DNA of 64,000 nucleotides from Leptospira sp. WS4.C2 (GTDB lineage: Bacteria; Spirochaetota; Leptospiria; Leptospirales; Leptospiraceae), in assembly GCF_040833985.1 (NCBI RefSeq), contig NZ_CP162139.1:186001-250000 (forward strand), written 5' to 3'. A program made the position numbers and the translations under genes. Below the pieces are notes generated by a model. That model did no database searches, had not been told where the DNA came from, and saw only the letters and a list, made by a program, of their open reading frames with translations. Below, one piece after another: positions 52,059 to 62,520 of the stretch. Every line of letters begins with the position of its first letter. The first letter of the stretch is position 1.

Positions 52059-54743
52059 ATGAAATCACAGCTACCTGACCGTTACGATCCCGAATCCGTA
52101 GAGCCCAAATGGATACAAACCTGGGAAGAAAAAAAAACCTTTGCTCCTGATTCCTCTCGCAAAGAAACATTCTCGATCGTCATCCCTCCACCAAACGTAA
52201 CTGGGAACTTACACATTGGGCATGCACTCAATCATACCATCCAAGACATCATCATTCGTATTGAACGTAAAAAAGGAAAAAACGTAGTTTGGGTTCCTGG
52301 CATGGACCACGCAGGGATCGCCACGCAAGTGGTTGTGGAACGTGAGCTTGCCAAAGAAGGGAAGTCACGAACCGATTTTACTCGGGAAGAATTTATAAAA
52401 AAAGTTTGGGAATGGAAAGCTCATTCGGGTGGAATCATTGCCAAACAACAACGGTTACTCGGTGAATCAGTGGATTGGTCACGCGAAAGGTTTACCTTTG
52501 ATGAAGGATTATCCAAAGCAGTCATCAAAGTATTTCGCAGTTTGTATGATGAAGGATTGATTTATCGCGGGGAAAGGATCATCAACTGGTGCCCAGTTAC
52601 CAAAACTGCCATCTCCGATATTGAAGTGGAGTACAAAGAAAAACAAGGCAAACTTTATCATGTCAAATATCCAAAAGCCGAATTTAAATCTAAAGATCCA
52701 AAAACTCTAAGCAAAGAGGAATACATCGTTGTGGCAACCACTCGTCCCGAAACGATGTTTGGTGACGTGGCGGTCTGTGCACACCCAGATGATGTGCGTT
52801 ATGCGGCATTAAAAGATAAGTTTGTGTATTTACCGATTGCCGGAAAAGAAATTCCCGTTTTATTTGATTCCTTTGTGGATAAAGAATTTGGATCAGGTTT
52901 AGTGAAAATCACTCCAGCTCATGATATCAATGACTATGAAGCGGGACTTCGTTTGCATTTAACTCCTATCAATATAATGAATTTGGATGGGACACTCAAC
53001 GAACATGCAGGTAAGTACGATGGACTCGACCGGTTTGAAGCTCGCAAACGTGTTGTGGAAGAACTGGAGACCAATGGTTATATTGAAAAAATAGAAACCC
53101 ATGTCCATAGTGTGGGGCACAACCAAAGAGGTGGGGCTGTCATTGAACCGCTGTTATCGACTCAGTGGTTTGTAAAAATTGAATCACTTGCTAAACCTGC
53201 CATTGAAGTGGTAAAAACGGGAAAGGTCCAGTTCCAACCCAAGATGTGGGAAAAAACCTACTTTGAATGGATGGAAAACATTAGGGATTGGTGTATTTCA
53301 CGCCAACTTTGGTGGGGACATCGAATTCCAGCTTACTATGCACCAAACGGGGAAATGGTGGTCGCTGAATCCATTGAGGAAGCGGTATCACTCTTTTCCA
53401 AAAAAGGAATTTCTGTTACCAAAGAGACCATCAAACAAGATGAAGATGTTCTCGACACTTGGTTTTCATCCGGTCTTTGGCCGTTCACTGTCTTTGGTTG
53501 GCCTGAAAATTCAGAAGAACTCAAAAAATATTATCCCACATCGGTTTTAGTCACTGGCTTTGATATTATCTTCTTCTGGGTGGCACGGATGATTATGAAC
53601 GGTCTGAAATTTATGGATGATGTTCCCTTCCAAAAAGTTCTCATCCATGGCCTTGTTCGTGATAAAGACGGGAAGAAGTTCAGTAAGTCACTTGGGAATG
53701 TCGTCGATCCGTTGGATATGATGAGTAAATACGGAACGGATTCGTTTCGATTTTTTCTCGCGGCAGTGTTACCGGAAGGAAAAGACATTCTTTTCGACGA
53801 ATCCAGGTTAGATGGTTATCGTTCCTTCTGTAATAAAATTTGGAATTCGAGCCGGTTTATTTTTATGAACCTACCAGAAGAGTTCACAGCCAAAGAACCA
53901 GAGATCAATAACTTAGAAGATACAGACCTTTGGATTCTAAATGAATTTGATCGGATGTTATCTCGTTATGAAAAAGCTTACAGCGATTATCATTTTTTTG
54001 AAATGGCCAATTCCATTTATGATTTTGTATGGGGATCTTTTTGCGATTGGTATTTGGAACTCACCAAAGCACGTGTGTATGGAAATGTCACCCCAGAGTC
54101 ACAAGAAAAAGCACGACTTGTTCTTATCAGTGTTCTAAAGAAGTCCCTCGGGCTTTTGCATCCCTTTATGCCTTTTATCACGGAAGAGATTCACTCTTTA
54201 CTAGAGACAACCGAACTTGCAAAAACAGAATTTCCGAAGGCCTATGGGGTTTCTGATTCCGCGCCGGCTGTGGTTCGGATGGAGCTTGTTCGTGAGATCA
54301 TCACTAAGATTCGCAATATGCGAGCCGAACTCGGGGTCAAACCTGAGAAAAAATGCAAGGTGATTCTCAAGTGTAACCATAACGAATTAAAGGTGATGAT
54401 GGAAAGAGAAATCAAATCCATCCTTCAACTTTCCAAAGCAGAGAGTTTGGAATTTATCGATTCGTATGAAGCTAAAAATACAGATTCTGTTGGTTCTTTT
54501 TCGATAGGAGAAATTATTCTTCCTTTGGAAGGAATTTTTGATTTTGAAAAAGAAAAACAAAGATTGGAGAAAGAGAAAAAACAAATCCAATTGGAAATGG
54601 AAAAGTTGGAAAATAAAATCAACAATCCAGCTTTTTTAGAAAAAGCAAAACCAGATGTTGTAGAAAAAGAAAGAGAAAAGTACAATACTTGGAAAGAGAA
54701 ACTAGATAGTACGGTAAGGGCTTTAGAAAAAATTGGAACATAA
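52059..54743 (+). CDS. valS: Valyl-tRNA synthetase
   Basis: An 894-residue class I synthetase that charges tRNA-Val. [20 protein letters not shown] holds the HIGH motif, the editing domain (about residues 200-340) includes [15 protein letters not shown], and [15 protein letters not shown] is the KMSKS-type loop. The C-terminal coiled coil (about 825-894) is the usual tRNA-binding tail. Length is normal. Its stop codon overlaps the TTG start of purD by eleven bases, so the two genes are coupled. Confidence 0.98.
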   Translation: MKSQLPDRYDPESVEPKWIQTWEEKKTFAPDSSRKETFSIVIPPPNVTGNLHIGHALNHTIQDIIIRIERKKGKNVVWVPGMDHAGIATQVVVERELAKEGKSRTDFTREEFIKKVWEWKAHSGGIIAKQQRLLGESVDWSRERFTFDEGLSKAVIKVFRSLYDEGLIYRGERIINWCPVTKTAISDIEVEYKEKQGKLYHVKYPKAEFKSKDPKTLSKEEYIVVATTRPETMFGDVAVCAHPDDVRYAALKDKFVYLPIAGKEIPVLFDSFVDKEFGSGLVKITPAHDINDYEAGLRLHLTPINIMNLDGTLNEHAGKYDGLDRFEARKRVVEELETNGYIEKIETHVHSVGHNQRGGAVIEPLLSTQWFVKIESLAKPAIEVVKTGKVQFQPKMWEKTYFEWMENIRDWCISRQLWWGHRIPAYYAPNGEMVVAESIEEAVSLFSKKGISVTKETIKQDEDVLDTWFSSGLWPFTVFGWPENSEELKKYYPTSVLVTGFDIIFFWVARMIMNGLKFMDDVPFQKVLIHGLVRDKDGKKFSKSLGNVVDPLDMMSKYGTDSFRFFLAAVLPEGKDILFDESRLDGYRSFCNKIWNSSRFIFMNLPEEFTAKEPEINNLEDTDLWILNEFDRMLSRYEKAYSDYHFFEMANSIYDFVWGSFCDWYLELTKARVYGNVTPESQEKARLVLISVLKKSLGLLHPFMPFITEEIHSLLETTELAKTEFPKAYGVSDSAPAVVRMELVREIITKIRNMRAELGVKPEKKCKVILKCNHNELKVMMEREIKSILQLSKAESLEFIDSYEAKNTDSVGSFSIGEIILPLEGIFDFEKEKQRLEKEKKQIQLEMEKLENKINNPAFLEKAKPDVVEKEREKYNTWKEKLDSTVRALEKIGT

Positions 54744-56010
54744 ATTTAAAGTTTTACTCATTGGAAGTGGCGGAAGAGAACATGCGTTAGCGGATGCTAT
54801 CTCAAAATCAAATTCTTTGGAATCTCTTAAGGTATTTCCAGGGAATGGTGGATTTTCGAAAGATGTGCTTGTCGATCCATCTGAGATTTCGATTACCGAT
54901 AAATCTAAATTTTTTGATTATATAAAATCATCAGAAACAAACCTCGTGATTGTGGGCCCAGAAGATCCTCTTGTGAATGGTCTTTCTGATTGGTGTGCTG
55001 AAATCAACATACCTTGTTTTGGACCTTCTGCATACTGTGCGCAAGTGGAGGGTAGTAAACATTTTGCGAAAGAAATGATGAAACGGGCCAAAGTTCCCAC
55101 TGCTTCCTTTGCAGTCTTTACAGACCATGAGTCTGCTTGGAGTTACGCACAAAAAGAGATATTACCTATGGTGGTCAAAGCGGATGGCCTAGCTGCAGGA
55201 AAAGGGGTCACTGTTGCCTTTGAAATGAAGGAAGTCAAACAGGCGTTAGATGAAATATTTTTAGAATCGAAGTTCGGAGAAAGTGGAAACAAGGTAGTTT
55301 TGGAATCTTTTTTGGAAGGAGAAGAAGCATCTCTATTTGTTATCAGCGATGGAGAAAGGTATATGTGCCTACCTGCAGCCCAAGACCACAAACGCGCGTA
55401 TGACGGAGACATTGGGCCGAACACTGGTGGAATGGGAGCCTATGCCCCGGCACCGATTGTCACAGGTGCGGTTCTTTCTTTAGTGAAGGAACAAATCATT
55501 GAACCTATGTTGGCTGATTTTAGATCATCCGGCCATCCTTACAAAGGACTTTTATATGTTGGCCTTATGATTACCAAAGAAGGAATTCCGAGTGTTGTGG
55601 AGTTCAATTGCCGTTTTGGGGATCCAGAAACGCAGTGCGTACTTCGTTTGTTAGATGAAGATATTTTACCTATTTTTAATGCATCGGCAATCGGCAAACT
55701 TCCTGAAAGAAACTTAAAATTAAAAGAAGGATCGTCTGCCATCGTGGTACTTGCGGCAAAAGGGTATCCAGATTCGCCACAGAAAGGAATGTCTTTGGAG
55801 ATTCCATCGAACGAAGGGAACGTGGTTGTTTATCATGCAGGAACCAAACGCCAAGAGAACCAAATTTTGGCAAATGGCGGAAGGATTCTCGGAATCACTT
55901 CTTTTGGTAAAACTTTAAAGGATGCCATCCAGGATTGTTATTCCTTTCTAACAAAAATCAAAGCACCAGATACTTATTATAGAAAAGACATAGGTAGGAG
56001 AGCCCTCTAG
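54733..56010 (+). CDS. purD: Phosphoribosylamine-glycine ligase
   Basis: A 425-residue ATP-grasp enzyme of purine synthesis that joins glycine to phosphoribosylamine. [16 protein letters not shown] (about residues 8-23), [18 protein letters not shown] and [12 protein letters not shown] are the family motifs, complete and in order. The start is TTG 54733, within the end of valS; no ATG fits the conserved beginning. The next gene starts on the last base of its stop codon (TAGTG). It is probably expressed with valS and the genes after it. Confidence 0.96.
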   Translation: MEHKFKVLLIGSGGREHALADAISKSNSLESLKVFPGNGGFSKDVLVDPSEISITDKSKFFDYIKSSETNLVIVGPEDPLVNGLSDWCAEINIPCFGPSAYCAQVEGSKHFAKEMMKRAKVPTASFAVFTDHESAWSYAQKEILPMVVKADGLAAGKGVTVAFEMKEVKQALDEIFLESKFGESGNKVVLESFLEGEEASLFVISDGERYMCLPAAQDHKRAYDGDIGPNTGGMGAYAPAPIVTGAVLSLVKEQIIEPMLADFRSSGHPYKGLLYVGLMITKEGIPSVVEFNCRFGDPETQCVLRLLDEDILPIFNASAIGKLPERNLKLKEGSSAIVVLAAKGYPDSPQKGMSLEIPSNEGNVVVYHAGTKRQENQILANGGRILGITSFGKTLKDAIQDCYSFLTKIKAPDTYYRKDIGRRAL

Positions 56011-56849
56011 TGCCATTTAGCATCTCTGGAAATTTTAAAAATTGTGAACGCGCAAGCCTTCGCAATTTTGAAAAACATCTTGGGATCATTTTGTCTGAAA
56101 ACCAAACCCAACTCCAACAACATCTTATGATTCGTAGGGCCCTTCAAAATTTAAGTGGTTCTGTGAGTGTTCTTTCCGGACTCAGTCGTCAGGAGTTATT
56201 GTCTTTTATTTTTATTCTCACTCAGTTCGGCGATATCATTCGTTCGGAAACTCCACCGGAATATCTTTTATTAGAATCGATTCCCTATGTGGTGGAATGG
56301 ACGAAGGGCCATTATATGATTCCTATGGAAATTTTGGAACATCTTGCCCATGAACGAATCTTTAAGGATCAAGGGTATTTGTTTGCACTGATTCCTGCCT
56401 TATCCATCAAAGAAAAAAAATCCTGGATTCGTTGGATCGGTGTGGATTTTGAAAAGGGTGGGGACAGAGACTTAAATTTCGAAATTTATTCGCAGTGCCG
56501 TGTGTTACAGAAACCATTTCTCGGAAAGTCCCTTGTCCAAGAATCGGAAATTCGTTTGGAACAAATTTGGCCTCGCGGTAAAAATGAATGTATTGATTGG
56601 TTTTATAAAGGGCTTTCTACTTTTTATTATTCCATGGAAGAGATGAGTCGAAAGGAAAAAGATCCTTTTTTACTTCATGTCATCGAACTCATTAAATCAG
56701 GTAAGTTTATACTCAAACGTTTGCCCGATACTTATGGAAAAGAATCCAGTTATTCTCTTGTGGGAACTGTGGAGGGAAATACACCTCAACTTAGAGAAAC
56801 CACATTCCAGTGGGAAGTGGAAAGACTCAGAAAAGATTCTCTTTTTTAA
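56010..56849 (+). CDS. Protein of unknown function between purD and prfB
   Basis: A 279-residue protein starting GTG, overlapping the purD stop by one base. It is mostly helical by composition, with no signal peptide, membrane helix or motif that I recognise; the segment RRALQNLSGSVSVLSGLSRQELLSFIFIL is the most regular part. The close packing between purD and prfB suggests it is translated from the same message. It is probably cytoplasmic. I cannot assign a function. Confidence 0.7.
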   Translation: MPFSISGNFKNCERASLRNFEKHLGIILSENQTQLQQHLMIRRALQNLSGSVSVLSGLSRQELLSFIFILTQFGDIIRSETPPEYLLLESIPYVVEWTKGHYMIPMEILEHLAHERIFKDQGYLFALIPALSIKEKKSWIRWIGVDFEKGGDRDLNFEIYSQCRVLQKPFLGKSLVQESEIRLEQIWPRGKNECIDWFYKGLSTFYYSMEEMSRKEKDPFLLHVIELIKSGKFILKRLPDTYGKESSYSLVGTVEGNTPQLRETTFQWEVERLRKDSLF

Positions 56850-56873
56850 ACTTCCGATTCGGATTTACGCATT

Positions 56874-58001
56874 ATGGATAGATCACTCAAAGACTTAAAA
56901 AAACAAACATCCGAAATGATGGATTCATTTCAAACCTATTGGACCGCCCAAAACTTCCAAGAAGACTATGACAGGTTAAATTCACTCATTGAAAAAGCAA
57001 ATGATCCAAAGTTATGGGATTCTCCTGACCAAGCAAAAACCGTAACACAAAAACGAAACGAGTTACAGTTAAAGTTAGATCCTTGGTTGGAATTAAAAAA
57101 GGAACTATTCGATTTTCCAGATTTGATTGAACTCACTTCGGAAGAAATGGGGGAGGCAGGCTTAAAGTCTTTAAATGATGATTTTGATCGAATGTTCGAA
57201 GCTTTTGAAAACTTGCAAATGTTAGATGCACTTGCTGGTAAAGATGATGGAAAGGCTGCCTTTATCAATATCCATCCCGGTGCGGGTGGAACAGAATCTC
57301 AAGACTGGGCCGATATGTTACTGCGAATGTACACACGGTTTTGTGAGCAAAAAGGATATCGTGCGGAACTTGTGGACTACCAACCAGGAGAGACTGCGGG
57401 AATCAAAAACGCCACGCTTTACATCCAAGGTGACCATCCTTTCGGATATTTAAAATGTGAATCTGGGGTTCATCGGCTCGTTCGAATTTCTCCCTTTGAT
57501 TCCAATAAACGAAGACATACTTCCTTTGCCTCTGTGTATGTGACACCAGAAGTTGATGATGATATCCAAGTGAATATCGAAGAAAAAGACCTTCGTGTAG
57601 ATGTGTATCGATCTTCTGGAGCAGGGGGACAACACGTAAACACTACAGATTCTGCGGTCCGAATCACACACATTCCCTCAGGTGTTGTGGTTTCTTGCCA
57701 AATGGAAAGATCCCAAATCAAAAACCGTGATACGGCAATGAAAATGTTACGTGCTCGTTTGTATGAAATGGAAAAACAAAAGGCAGAAGAAGAGAACGCA
57801 AAAAAAGCCGGTGAAAAACGAGATATCTCTTGGGGATCACAAATTCGAAGTTATGTGTTTCATCCTTATAATTTAGTAAAAGACCATAGAACGGATTTTG
57901 AAACAGGAAACGTCCATGCTGTGATGGATGGCGATTTGGAAGATTTTATCATTGCCTACTTAAAATACCTGACAAACCAAAAGGCAAACGCAAAAGTATA
58001 A
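56874..58001 (+). CDS. prfB: Peptide chain release factor 2
   Basis: A 375-residue RF2 that ends translation at UGA and UAA. The stop-recognition SPF tripeptide ([13 protein letters not shown]) and the catalytic GGQ ([16 protein letters not shown]) are both clear. The reading frame is continuous from the ATG at 56874, so the programmed +1 frameshift used by many bacteria for prfB is absent here. The C-terminal segment [15 protein letters not shown] is normal. The previous gene ends 24 bases upstream; the next begins 4 bases after its stop. Confidence 0.97.
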   Translation: MDRSLKDLKKQTSEMMDSFQTYWTAQNFQEDYDRLNSLIEKANDPKLWDSPDQAKTVTQKRNELQLKLDPWLELKKELFDFPDLIELTSEEMGEAGLKSLNDDFDRMFEAFENLQMLDALAGKDDGKAAFINIHPGAGGTESQDWADMLLRMYTRFCEQKGYRAELVDYQPGETAGIKNATLYIQGDHPFGYLKCESGVHRLVRISPFDSNKRRHTSFASVYVTPEVDDDIQVNIEEKDLRVDVYRSSGAGGQHVNTTDSAVRITHIPSGVVVSCQMERSQIKNRDTAMKMLRARLYEMEKQKAEEENAKKAGEKRDISWGSQIRSYVFHPYNLVKDHRTDFETGNVHAVMDGDLEDFIIAYLKYLTNQKANAKV

Positions 58002-58005
58002 TCAA

Positions 58006-59502
58006 ATGTCTGTAAAACAGGATATTTCCGGTACTTTAAGGAAAATCCAAAAAGAAATTCAACAACTTCCGAATATTACGGATCGCTTGAATTTCATTTT
58101 GGAAATGACTCTGACTTTGTTTGGAGCCTCTACCGGTAGTATATCCATTATGGACCAGGAAGAAAAAGTCCTAACCATTGTTGCAGCTAAAGGGATGGAT
58201 TGGGAAAAAAAAATTGCTGCCAAACTTCCCTTTAACTTGGGAGTAACTGGTCGCGCTGCCTCCACCAGAGAAATTATTTATGTTCCCGATGTCACTTTAG
58301 ACAAAGACTATGTAAAACTGATTGAAACCGTTCGTTCGGAACTTGCAATTCCATTAGTTACCAGAGATTCTACCATTGGAGTACTCAATTTAGAGTCGGA
58401 TAAGGTAAATTTTTTCTCTTCCGATATTATCAATCAAGCTACATTATTTGCATCTCAATTAACAATAGTTATCCTGGAAGAACGAATTGCCAAAGAAGCT
58501 TTTGAAAAATCCAAAAGAGAAGAAGACCCGGTAGAAGAAATTCTAGGATATGATCCGAGCATACTTTTTTTAAAACATAGGATCAGGCAAGTGGGTCCCT
58601 CTGATACATCGGTAATGATCATTGGGGAAGAGGGCTCCGGAAAAAAATTAATCGCTAAGGCCTTACATTTTATATCTCAAAGAAAAAATGGTCCATTTCT
58701 TACTGTAGATTGTTCAGGCCTTAGTTACGAACTATTGGAAGCAGAACTTTTTGGTGTTTCCAGTGGCAAGATATTCAATCCTGGAAAATTAGAACAAGCC
58801 AATGGAGGTTCCTTATACATTGAATCCATTGGAGATTTACCATCCAACCTACAAACTAGACTTTTTCAAACCTTACGAGATAAAACAATGCCGAATCCCT
58901 CTGCGAAAAAGAAGGATGAGGTTCTCAACATTCGAATTTTTACCGGAAGCAAACGAGACTTATTAGAAGATATCCAGAAAGAAACTTTTTCCATGGATTT
59001 ATACTACCGCCTAGCGGAAGTTCCATTGCGTATGCCGCCGTTACGGGAAAGAAGAGGGGACGTTCCACTCCTTGCTCACCATTTTTTATACCAATACAAT
59101 AAACAATACGGAAGGAACAAAACATTTTCGACAGAAGCCCTAAAGGCATTAACAGGGATGCCTTGGAGTGGAAATGTTCGACAACTACAAAGTGTCATTC
59201 AATACGCAGTCCTTGTTCCCCCGGAAACGGTTTTGGAACCGCATTCCTTTTTACAGGATGGGAAACGAGAGACTGAATCGATGTCAAAAGCCCAAAGTTT
59301 TGCGGTCGGAACGGAGATCCTTTCTCCTTCGGAAAATCTATCACTCAACATTGCCATAGAAAGGTTGGAAGCCATCTGGATCAAAGAGGCATTCCAGAGG
59401 GTATCCACACAAGAAGAAGCAGCCAAACTTCTTGGAATTAGCCGAGGTTCTTTGCAGTATAAGATCAAAAATAATCAATTTCTGGACGGATTCAACACCT
59501 GA
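58006..59502 (+). CDS. GAF-AAA+-Fis regulator lacking sigma-54 contact loop and Walker B acids
   Basis: A 498-residue protein built like an NtrC-type regulator: GAF domain (about 20-165), AAA+ domain (about 178-410) and a Fis-type helix-turn-helix (about 450-498, EEAAKLLGISRGSLQYKI). Walker A is intact (GEEGSGKK, 207-214). The GAFTGA loop that touches sigma-54 is replaced (SSGKIFNPG, 252-260), and Walker B reads YIESIGD (271-277) where FLDEIGD is usual. The Arg-finger region PPLRERRGDVPLL is kept. It therefore probably does not activate sigma-54 and may not hydrolyse ATP. Targets are unknown. Confidence 0.88.
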   Translation: MSVKQDISGTLRKIQKEIQQLPNITDRLNFILEMTLTLFGASTGSISIMDQEEKVLTIVAAKGMDWEKKIAAKLPFNLGVTGRAASTREIIYVPDVTLDKDYVKLIETVRSELAIPLVTRDSTIGVLNLESDKVNFFSSDIINQATLFASQLTIVILEERIAKEAFEKSKREEDPVEEILGYDPSILFLKHRIRQVGPSDTSVMIIGEEGSGKKLIAKALHFISQRKNGPFLTVDCSGLSYELLEAELFGVSSGKIFNPGKLEQANGGSLYIESIGDLPSNLQTRLFQTLRDKTMPNPSAKKKDEVLNIRIFTGSKRDLLEDIQKETFSMDLYYRLAEVPLRMPPLRERRGDVPLLAHHFLYQYNKQYGRNKTFSTEALKALTGMPWSGNVRQLQSVIQYAVLVPPETVLEPHSFLQDGKRETESMSKAQSFAVGTEILSPSENLSLNIAIERLEAIWIKEAFQRVSTQEEAAKLLGISRGSLQYKIKNNQFLDGFNT

Positions 59503-59564
59503 GTCGAAGAAAAGAATGGATAGATTGGCCTTATCTGTCGATATGATTACAAAGGAGCTTTCAC

Positions 59565-60614
59565 GTGGCAGATAGTTATTACCGTACCATAAGTGGTAAA
59601 CAATATGATAATGAATTGTTAGAAATCGCTGAGAAAGCCACCAAACGTAGCAAAGCTCCTATTGGCAAAAATATTGCAAAGACCCTATTTGATGCCATTA
59701 AAGATGGTGGTGACTATACAGAAGTTGAAAAACGCACTGTAAAATACATTCGAGATAATTTTAAATTTAGCCCCGACGCCGACGAGTACCTTCGCTCGGA
59801 AATTCGTAAGTGGGCTGCAAAAATATCGGTTCCTGCAGCAAAGAAAAAAGCAGCAACCAAAGGTTCATCCAAAAAGGAAACCACTGCAAAACGTAATTCC
59901 TCTCGCTCTGCCAAATCTTCTACTGAAGGTTTCACTCCTTACTATGAAACTTTTGACGGTGGTGATAGTTCACATGACGAAGTCGCACCAACACCGGAAT
60001 ACAATGAATTGGTAGCTTTGAATAAATTTCAAATCACTCCAAAACAAAATCGAATCGGAAGGATCATTCTACTTACACTTATCCTTATATTCTTTATTGT
60101 ATTGATTGTTTTTGGAATCCGTAGTTGCAATCGAAGTTCCAAAACATCGGAAAACACAAATCAAAGTTCTAATGTTTCTGCAGATGTAGGAACCAGATCT
60201 TTGGAACGAGTGGAATTATCCGAAGGGAAAGCTTCTGATCAATTTGAATCTCAAGGGAAAGCAATTCGTTATATCAACGACCTACAAATTCGTTTTATCA
60301 AACAGAGTATGCAAACAGAAGATGTTGCAGCAGACAAAATTGCGACTCTCGCAGAAGCTTTAAAGTCTTATCCAGGAATACGTATTCGAGTCAAAGGACA
60401 TACTTGTTTTATTGGTGAGATGGATGAAAACAAAATCCTTTCGGATGAACGTGCTAAGTTTGTTTATGATGAATTAGTAAAAAATGGTGTAAGTGTTACA
60501 CAGCTCGACTATCGTGGGTTTGGTGAGACGGCAGAAATTGAATCCAATTCCACAGAAGCCGGCCGGATCAAAAATAGACGTGTTGATTTTACCGTTTTAT
60601 CTGTAACCGAATAG
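59565..60614 (+). CDS. OmpA-domain membrane protein
   Basis: A 349-residue protein with a cytoplasmic N-terminal domain (about 1-160, with a Lys/Ala/Ser-rich stretch 95-120), one membrane helix (about 164-186) and a C-terminal OmpA-like peptidoglycan-binding domain (about 235-349, with VKGHTCFIGEMDEN and GRIKNRRVDFTVL). This is the inverse of outer-membrane OmpA: an inner-membrane protein reaching the cell wall. The start is GTG 59565 with AAAGGAG seven bases ahead. Its stop and that of the Maf gene on the other strand are one base apart. The cytoplasmic part has no recognised domain. Confidence 0.82.
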   Translation: MADSYYRTISGKQYDNELLEIAEKATKRSKAPIGKNIAKTLFDAIKDGGDYTEVEKRTVKYIRDNFKFSPDADEYLRSEIRKWAAKISVPAAKKKAATKGSSKKETTAKRNSSRSAKSSTEGFTPYYETFDGGDSSHDEVAPTPEYNELVALNKFQITPKQNRIGRIILLTLILIFFIVLIVFGIRSCNRSSKTSENTNQSSNVSADVGTRSLERVELSEGKASDQFESQGKAIRYINDLQIRFIKQSMQTEDVAADKIATLAEALKSYPGIRIRVKGHTCFIGEMDENKILSDERAKFVYDELVKNGVSVTQLDYRGFGETAEIESNSTEAGRIKNRRVDFTVLSVTE

Positions 60615-60615
60615 C

Positions 60616-62520
60616 CTATTGTAATCTATATAAAGATTTAGTGAGCATCCGTTTGGTTGACTGAACGGATTCGTAAAGCCCTTCGTATAAAAGTAAAGAC
60701 TTCTTTGCCACACCGAGCTTCGTGTTTTCCTTTTCTTCTAAACTTAAGTGGTCATCATATCCTTCCGTGATGGTTAAGATCACCCTTTGGATTCCTAAAC
60801 TCAAAATTTCATTTAAACCTTTTTTCCCAGAAACCTGTTCATCAATCGAATCCATTTGTTTGATATCTTCCGAAAAAGTTTTGGGATTGATTTGATTTCG
60901 TTTGATTTGGTTATAAATCCTTTCGGATACAATAAGGCCATGTTTAACCGTTGTAACAAATTCCGACAATGCTTCTGTTGTGGACTGGATTTCTGAAACC
61001 AATTCAGTTTTATCGAAAAAAGGGACTTCTTTTCTGAGTTTGTTATGGATTTCATTACGAACTGATTGCACTAAATGGGTTTGGTTTTTTATCTCACCCT
61101 CATCACTCGCAAATTCTTTTCTAAACTCCGAATGGCGGATTCCTTCGAGTTTGGCACCAAACTTAGTTAAGTTGGTCCAAGGATTTTCTTTGGCATGGTC
61201 TTCGAACCATTTTTTAAAGATCAACATTTTCTCATTGGTGATATAGGTTTCTTCTAAATTCCCTAGGACTTTTTTCCTCGGCAAAGCAAAGAGTTGTTTG
61301 TAGTTATGTTTTTCTCGACGAAATTTTCTAGATTCTAAATAGTTCAATCGTTCTTCGAGAACTGCCCCCTTGGAGTGGGCAAGGCCTTTGGTAAAACTCA
61401 AATCCTGTCCGACTAAGAATACAGATTTTGCTCCCATAAGAGTGGCAAGGCTCGCCGCATTGGTAGAAACAGAACCACCAAAAGGAACAGAGCCAATCTC
61501 CGATGGACCTGTCCTTTCCAATAACCGAATGAGAGGGAAGGGAGAAGAAGTCACAAAACCTTTGTTTGGTCCTTTGTCTAGTCGTAGGCTTAAATAGGTA
61601 GAGGTTGGATCAAAGACTAAAATGGCTTCTCCAGAATAATCTTCCAGAAATTGGCTGTTGAGAGCTTGCGGGTCGACAGAAAAAATTAAATCAGGTTCTA
61701 CTCCAAAGGAAGTAAGGATGGGAAGAGCCGTATCTACTGCGAGTAATAAAAATTGGCTTCTATAAGTGACAAGATCTGGTATGGATTCGGAAAGGCTAGG
61801 GCCAGCGCACGCGACAACAATGGGGATCCCACTTGCGATTCCAAAAAGGTCCGAGACCGGTCGAAACTGGGATAACTCAGGGAGGTTATAACAGATGTTT
61901 TTCGCCCAAATTTTTTCAAAACGTGTTAATGTAGCGAGGTTCACATCTTTTTTATGAAACATCTGTTCGGCGGTATATTTCAGTCTTTGGTATTCGGCTT
62001 CTTTCCATTGCCAAGATCCTCTGTGGGGAACAAAACTAATGGGATAGGTTCCTTTTCCTTTCACTGCTTCGGAGAGTTGGTCTTCCATTCCTTCTCCAGT
62101 GATCAGAATTAGTTTTCCCGCTAATAGAGGTTTGGAAAAATCAAAGATTTTAAATGCCTCCCAAATGAAAAAAGGAAAAGGTTCCATCCAAATGATTGTG
62201 ACTTTTTCTTTATTGATTAAATAGGGAAGAATATATCCTAAACCGGCACCAAACAATAGATAAATGCGTTCACTTCCGTCATGAGGAAGTTCGGTGGCAA
62301 ACCGTTCTGCTTCTTTTTTGGGATCAAATCGACTATGGATCCACACTCCATCCAATTCTAAAGTAGGATCTCCTGTTTTGGATTTTGAGAGTTCGTAAGA
62401 AATTTTGGTTCCGGGACTAGGAGAGTTCACCGTATTAAATATACTCTTCTGGTTACGCACAACCTCTGCCAATTTTGATGGGAGGGCCGCTAGATTTTTT
62501 TCTAAGAAAGATTCGTTCAC
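60616..62520 (-). CDS. Maf/DUF115 protein (flagellin-glycosylation-type)
   Basis: A 634-residue protein with a central DUF115 (MAF) domain: ERIYLLFGAGLGYILPYLI, PIVVACAGPSLSESIPDL and MGAKSVFLVGQDLSF are the family's motifs, related to nucleotide-sugar or sialyltransferase-like folds. Maf proteins transfer nonulosonic acids onto flagellin in other bacteria. The role here is inferred from family only, since no flagellin gene is nearby. Length fits Maf. It lies one base after the penicillin-binding protein gene on the same strand, so they are probably cotranscribed. Confidence 0.85.
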   Translation of the reverse strand: MNESFLEKNLAALPSKLAEVVRNQKSIFNTVNSPSPGTKISYELSKSKTGDPTLELDGVWIHSRFDPKKEAERFATELPHDGSERIYLLFGAGLGYILPYLINKEKVTIIWMEPFPFFIWEAFKIFDFSKPLLAGKLILITGEGMEDQLSEAVKGKGTYPISFVPHRGSWQWKEAEYQRLKYTAEQMFHKKDVNLATLTRFEKIWAKNICYNLPELSQFRPVSDLFGIASGIPIVVACAGPSLSESIPDLVTYRSQFLLLAVDTALPILTSFGVEPDLIFSVDPQALNSQFLEDYSGEAILVFDPTSTYLSLRLDKGPNKGFVTSSPFPLIRLLERTGPSEIGSVPFGGSVSTNAASLATLMGAKSVFLVGQDLSFTKGLAHSKGAVLEERLNYLESRKFRREKHNYKQLFALPRKKVLGNLEETYITNEKMLIFKKWFEDHAKENPWTNLTKFGAKLEGIRHSEFRKEFASDEGEIKNQTHLVQSVRNEIHNKLRKEVPFFDKTELVSEIQSTTEALSEFVTTVKHGLIVSERIYNQIKRNQINPKTFSEDIKQMDSIDEQVSGKKGLNEILSLGIQRVILTITEGYDDHLSLEEKENTKLGVAKKSLLLYEGLYESVQSTKRMLTKSLYRLQ

